Assembly: GCA_021812745.1 (NCBI GenBank)
Contig: JAKAMS010000077.1
Location: 1-9,555 of the forward strand
Direction: 5' to 3'
DNA: 9,555 nucleotides
Origin: Bacteroidota bacterium
Lineage (GTDB): Bacteria; Bacteroidota; Ignavibacteria; Ignavibacteriales; Melioribacteraceae
The translations under genes were made by a program, and so were the position numbers. Below the pieces are notes generated by a model. The model had not been told where the DNA came from. It made no database searches and saw only the letters and a program-made list of their open reading frames with translations. This document shows, one piece after another, positions 7,583 to 9,555 of the stretch (the first letter of the stretch is position 1; each line of letters starts with the position of its first letter).

Positions 7583-7646
7583 ATTGCTCCGAAATATGAA
7601 TGAACAAAAAAAGCATCTGTATATTGAAGAATAATTAGTGTCATAA
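7583..7646 (+). promoter_or_regulatory. Leader/promoter region of the two-component operon (no clear boxes)
   Basis: These 64 bases follow a terminator and precede the kinase, so they should contain its promoter. TATATT at 7620-7625 is a possible -10 but has no convincing partner upstream. No good Shine-Dalgarno lies directly before the ATG at 7647; GAAGA at 7625-7629 is too far away. Initiation may depend on the A-rich context. Confidence 0.3.
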
Positions 7647-8672
7647 ATGAAAAAAAACCGGTCTCTTCTTTTTCTAATCTTCGCTTTTATATTTGCTCAG
7701 TTTGCATGGTTGGGATTACTTGGTTTGTGGATTTACTGGTACGTTGCCAATTATCTAATCATTAAACAAGTTGGGGATAAACTTTCTCCGCAAATAGTAA
7801 TAGATAGTCCTAACGTTCTTGTTTTCGTTGGCGGAATTATACTGATTGTTCTAATCGCCACAGCTATGTTTTTGATCTTCCGAAACCTTACAGTCCAAGT
7901 AAAACTTACAAAACTCTACGATAATTTTATTGCTAATGTTACTCACGAATTAAAATCTCCGCTGGCTTCTATTCAACTTTATCTGGAAACATTAAATTCT
8001 AAAGAGGTTCCCGCAGAAAAACAGAAAGAGTTTTACGGATTGATGATGAGAGATTCTAAGAGGTTAAAAAAACTAATAGATTCAATATTGGAAATATCGC
8101 GGCTGGAGAAAAAACGGATTGCACACAATTATCATATTTACAATGCCGACGATGTGATTCGTCAATTAATTAAGGAATCAATAGAACAATTCCGTCTTCC
8201 GGATTCGGCAGTTGTAATTCTAGGAGAAGCGCCATGCAAATGTGTGATTGATAAAGATGCGATGCAAATTGTATTTGACAATCTAACTGATAACGCAATA
8301 AAATATTCTATAGAGGCGCCGAGAATTACAGTAAAATTATCAAGTGCAAAAAAATATCTTATGATTGAATTCGCTGATAAAGGAATTGGCCTGAAACAAA
8401 AAAACCACAAAAATATTTTCAATAAATTTCAGCGCATTGATAATAAAAATATTCCAAACGTAAAAGGTACCGGACTAGGTTTATATTGGGTGAAAGGAAT
8501 AGTAAAATTCCACGGAGGAAGAATTTCAGCTTTTAGCGAGGGTATTAATAAAGGAACCACTTTCAAAATAGAACTGCCTATTTATCAGTCGTCAAAAAGA
8601 TTTTATATTAACAAACTGCTGAGAGAAACAGCAAGAAAACAAAAAATGCTTGGAAGAGAAGATGGAGAGTAA
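7647..8672 (+). CDS. Sensor histidine kinase with two TM segments and a minimal extracytoplasmic loop
   Basis: This 341-residue inner-membrane kinase autophosphorylates on His and passes phosphate to the regulator encoded next. TM1 spans about 6-39 and TM2 about 57-78, with only about 17 residues outside (40-56). No HAMP, PAS or GAF domain is visible; about 20 residues link TM2 to the dimerisation helix. The phospho-acceptor is H100 in NVTHELKSPL. The ATP-binding domain has an N box with N212 and N216 (DNLTDNAIKYS), a G1 box D244-K-G-I-G-L, an F box (FNKFQR) and a G2 box G274-T-G-L-G-L. A basic tail of about 29 residues (313-341) extends past the usual end of the catalytic domain. The gene overlaps the regulator, so the two are co-translated. 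The layout suggests sensing at or within the membrane rather than by a periplasmic ligand domain; that is inference. The signal is unknown. Confidence 0.92.
   Translation: MKKNRSLLFLIFAFIFAQFAWLGLLGLWIYWYVANYLIIKQVGDKLSPQIVIDSPNVLVFVGGIILIVLIATAMFLIFRNLTVQVKLTKLYDNFIANVTHELKSPLASIQLYLETLNSKEVPAEKQKEFYGLMMRDSKRLKKLIDSILEISRLEKKRIAHNYHIYNADDVIRQLIKESIEQFRLPDSAVVILGEAPCKCVIDKDAMQIVFDNLTDNAIKYSIEAPRITVKLSSAKKYLMIEFADKGIGLKQKNHKNIFNKFQRIDNKNIPNVKGTGLGLYWVKGIVKFHGGRISAFSEGINKGTTFKIELPIYQSSKRFYINKLLRETARKQKMLGREDGE
8652..8661 (+). promoter_or_regulatory. Ribosome binding site that decides the response-regulator start
   Basis: GGAAGAGAAG lies directly upstream of ATG 8662 and inside the end of the kinase gene. 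It is the strongest Shine-Dalgarno-like stretch here and favours ATG 8662 over the in-frame TTG at 8650, which has only A-rich sequence before it. Confidence 0.55.
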
Positions 8673-9402
8673 TCCTTTCAAAGGGAAAAGAATATTGCTC
8701 GTTGAAGATGAAGAGACTCTTGCGGTAGGGCTTGAGTATAATCTTGCTGATGAAGGATATATTGTTGATTGGGCAAAGGACGGCAGGCAAGCATTGGAAT
8801 TTTTCGGGTCGAAAGAATATGATTTGATTATTCTTGACATTATGCTGCCATACTACAATGGTTTTGAAATAGCAGGACGCGTGCGTGCAAAATCCCCACA
8901 GATGCCTTTGCTGATGCTAACGGCAAGAACAAATGCGGAAGACAAAGTTAGAGGACTTGAAATTGGCGCCGACGATTATTTAACCAAACCATTTAATTTG
9001 CACGAATTACTTCTGCGTGTAAAAGGAATGCTGAAACGTAAAATGTGGTATCAGTCGTCTGCAGAGATTGAGCCCACTTACCGCTTTGGAGAGAACATAG
9101 TGAACTTTGAAAATCTAAATTGTGCCAGCGGCTTAAAGAACTTTGTATTAACTCAACGGGAAGCGATGGTTCTAAAATATTTAATTGAAAAGAAGGGGAA
9201 AATAGTTTCCCGCAAAGAATTGCTGGAAAATGTTTGGCATCTAAGTTCGGAAGTTGAAACGCGAACGATAGATAATTTTATTTCGCGTTTAAGAAAATAC
9301 TTTGAACCGGATCCGGAACATCCAGTCTATATTAAAAGTGTTAGAAGCGCGGGATACACATTCAATGATGAAATAAAGAATAGTATTCCGCACTCTCTAT
9401 AG
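8662..9402 (+). CDS. OmpR/PhoB-family response regulator (receiver plus winged-helix DNA-binding domain)
   Basis: With the ATG at 8662 this is a 246-residue transcription factor; an in-frame TTG at 8650 would add four residues. The receiver domain (about 9-125) has the acidic pair E15-D16, phospho-acceptor D59 in LIILDIMLP, T87 in MLTART and K109 in YLTKPF. All are catalytic positions of an active receiver. The C-terminal winged helix (about 150-240) shows the Trans_reg_C pattern: LTQREAMVLKYL, VSRKELLENVW, the recognition-helix region TRTIDNFISRLRKYF, and the wing IKSVRSAGYTF. The length is typical. It overlaps the kinase by 11 bases, which argues for a cognate pair. Target genes cannot be read from this window. 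The stop is 3 bases from that of a convergent gene, with no terminator between. Confidence 0.94.
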   Translation: MESNPFKGKRILLVEDEETLAVGLEYNLADEGYIVDWAKDGRQALEFFGSKEYDLIILDIMLPYYNGFEIAGRVRAKSPQMPLLMLTARTNAEDKVRGLEIGADDYLTKPFNLHELLLRVKGMLKRKMWYQSSAEIEPTYRFGENIVNFENLNCASGLKNFVLTQREAMVLKYLIEKKGKIVSRKELLENVWHLSSEVETRTIDNFISRLRKYFEPDPEHPVYIKSVRSAGYTFNDEIKNSIPHSL

Positions 9403-9405
9403 ATA

Positions 9406-9555
9406 TTAATTCAAACCGCACATTCCGTTGGCACAACCGCCGTATGACGGAACGCCGCAACTTCCATCCGAACAAGACGAGCCGCTATCAAAATCTGATG
9501 ACCCGGTTGAAGCACTGAACGAAGAAAGAAGTTTTTTGTGGTTCTTAGATTGACA
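9406..9555 (-). CDS. C-terminal part of unidentified protein with Ser/Gly/Cys-rich tail (partial)
   Basis: On the - strand an open frame enters from the right edge and runs 49 codons to a TAA (+ strand TTA at 9406-9408). The visible part starts CQSKNHKKLLSSFSAS. A Ser/Asp/Gly stretch follows, then a tail with four cysteines in the spacing S-C-x4-C, G-G-C-x4-C-G, ending GLN. The regular C-x4-C pairs and local rise in G+C look like genuine coding sequence rather than a shadow: the region has no other gene, and the stop sits 3 bases from the converging regulator stop. I do not recognise the family. Cys/Gly-rich tails occur in metal-binding proteins and in several uncharacterised membrane proteins, so function is left open. 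Confidence 0.6.
   Translation of the reverse strand, partial: CQSKNHKKLLSSFSASTGSSDFDSGSSCSDGSCGVPSYGGCANGMCGLN

Noticed and set aside
8592..8840. Overlapping - strand frames across the kinase/regulator junction
   Set aside because: They sit opposite two well-supported genes, including the catalytic receiver residues, and have no motif of their own.
7647..9402. Two-component system as the dedicated regulator of the RND pump
   Set aside because: The pump operon is separated by a terminator, three unrelated genes (one on the other strand) and a second terminator. No repeated operator-like sequence shared by the two regions was seen.
1..9555. CRISPR array, tRNA/rRNA gene, insertion sequence, prophage or defence system
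   Set aside because: No regularly spaced repeats, cloverleaf-like sequence, transposase or integrase motifs, or defence-type domains were seen; the space between genes is short and accounted for.

Overview
The window is an AT-rich (by eye roughly 35-40% G+C), tightly packed bacterial chromosome segment. The gene types suggest a Gram-negative of the Bacteroidota/Ignavibacteriota/Chlorobiota group: a lipoprotein M49 peptidase, an RND tripartite pump, a kinase-then-regulator pair, and -7-like promoter boxes of the TAnnTTTG kind. Placement in Ignavibacteria is a guess from protein flavour and was not tested. No RNA gene, insertion sequence, CRISPR array or phage gene was recognised.

Layout. (1) Positions 1-4308, + strand: an efflux operon made of the last codons of a probable TolC-type outer-membrane channel, a membrane-anchored periplasmic adaptor and an HAE1/AcrB-type RND permease with a complete proton-relay set. 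It is closed by a strong intrinsic terminator at 4340-4374. (2) Positions 4396-5374: a small HAD phosphatase-like gene (+) converging on an ArsC/Spx-fold thioredoxin-like gene (-); the two coding regions overlap by 6 bases at their stops. (3) Positions 5375-7582: a short divergent intergenic region, then a dipeptidyl-peptidase III (M49) with an N-terminal lipoprotein-like signal, followed by a GC-rich terminator hairpin. (4) Positions 7647-9402, + strand: a two-component pair, a histidine kinase with almost no sensor domain overlapping an OmpR-family response regulator. (5) Positions 9406-9555, - strand: the C-terminal end of an unidentified gene with a Ser/Gly/Cys-rich tail, converging on the regulator with only 3 bases between stops.

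How they work together. The channel, adaptor and permease should form one envelope-spanning drug or solute exporter. The kinase and regulator are a cognate pair sensing something at or in the membrane, but nothing in the sequence links them to the pump 3.3 kb upstream. The HAD, ArsC-like and M49 genes look like independent housekeeping or accessory units. I see no convincing undescribed system. The points most worth checking are the Cys-rich partial gene at the right edge, the non-canonical ArsC-like protein and the minimal-sensor kinase.
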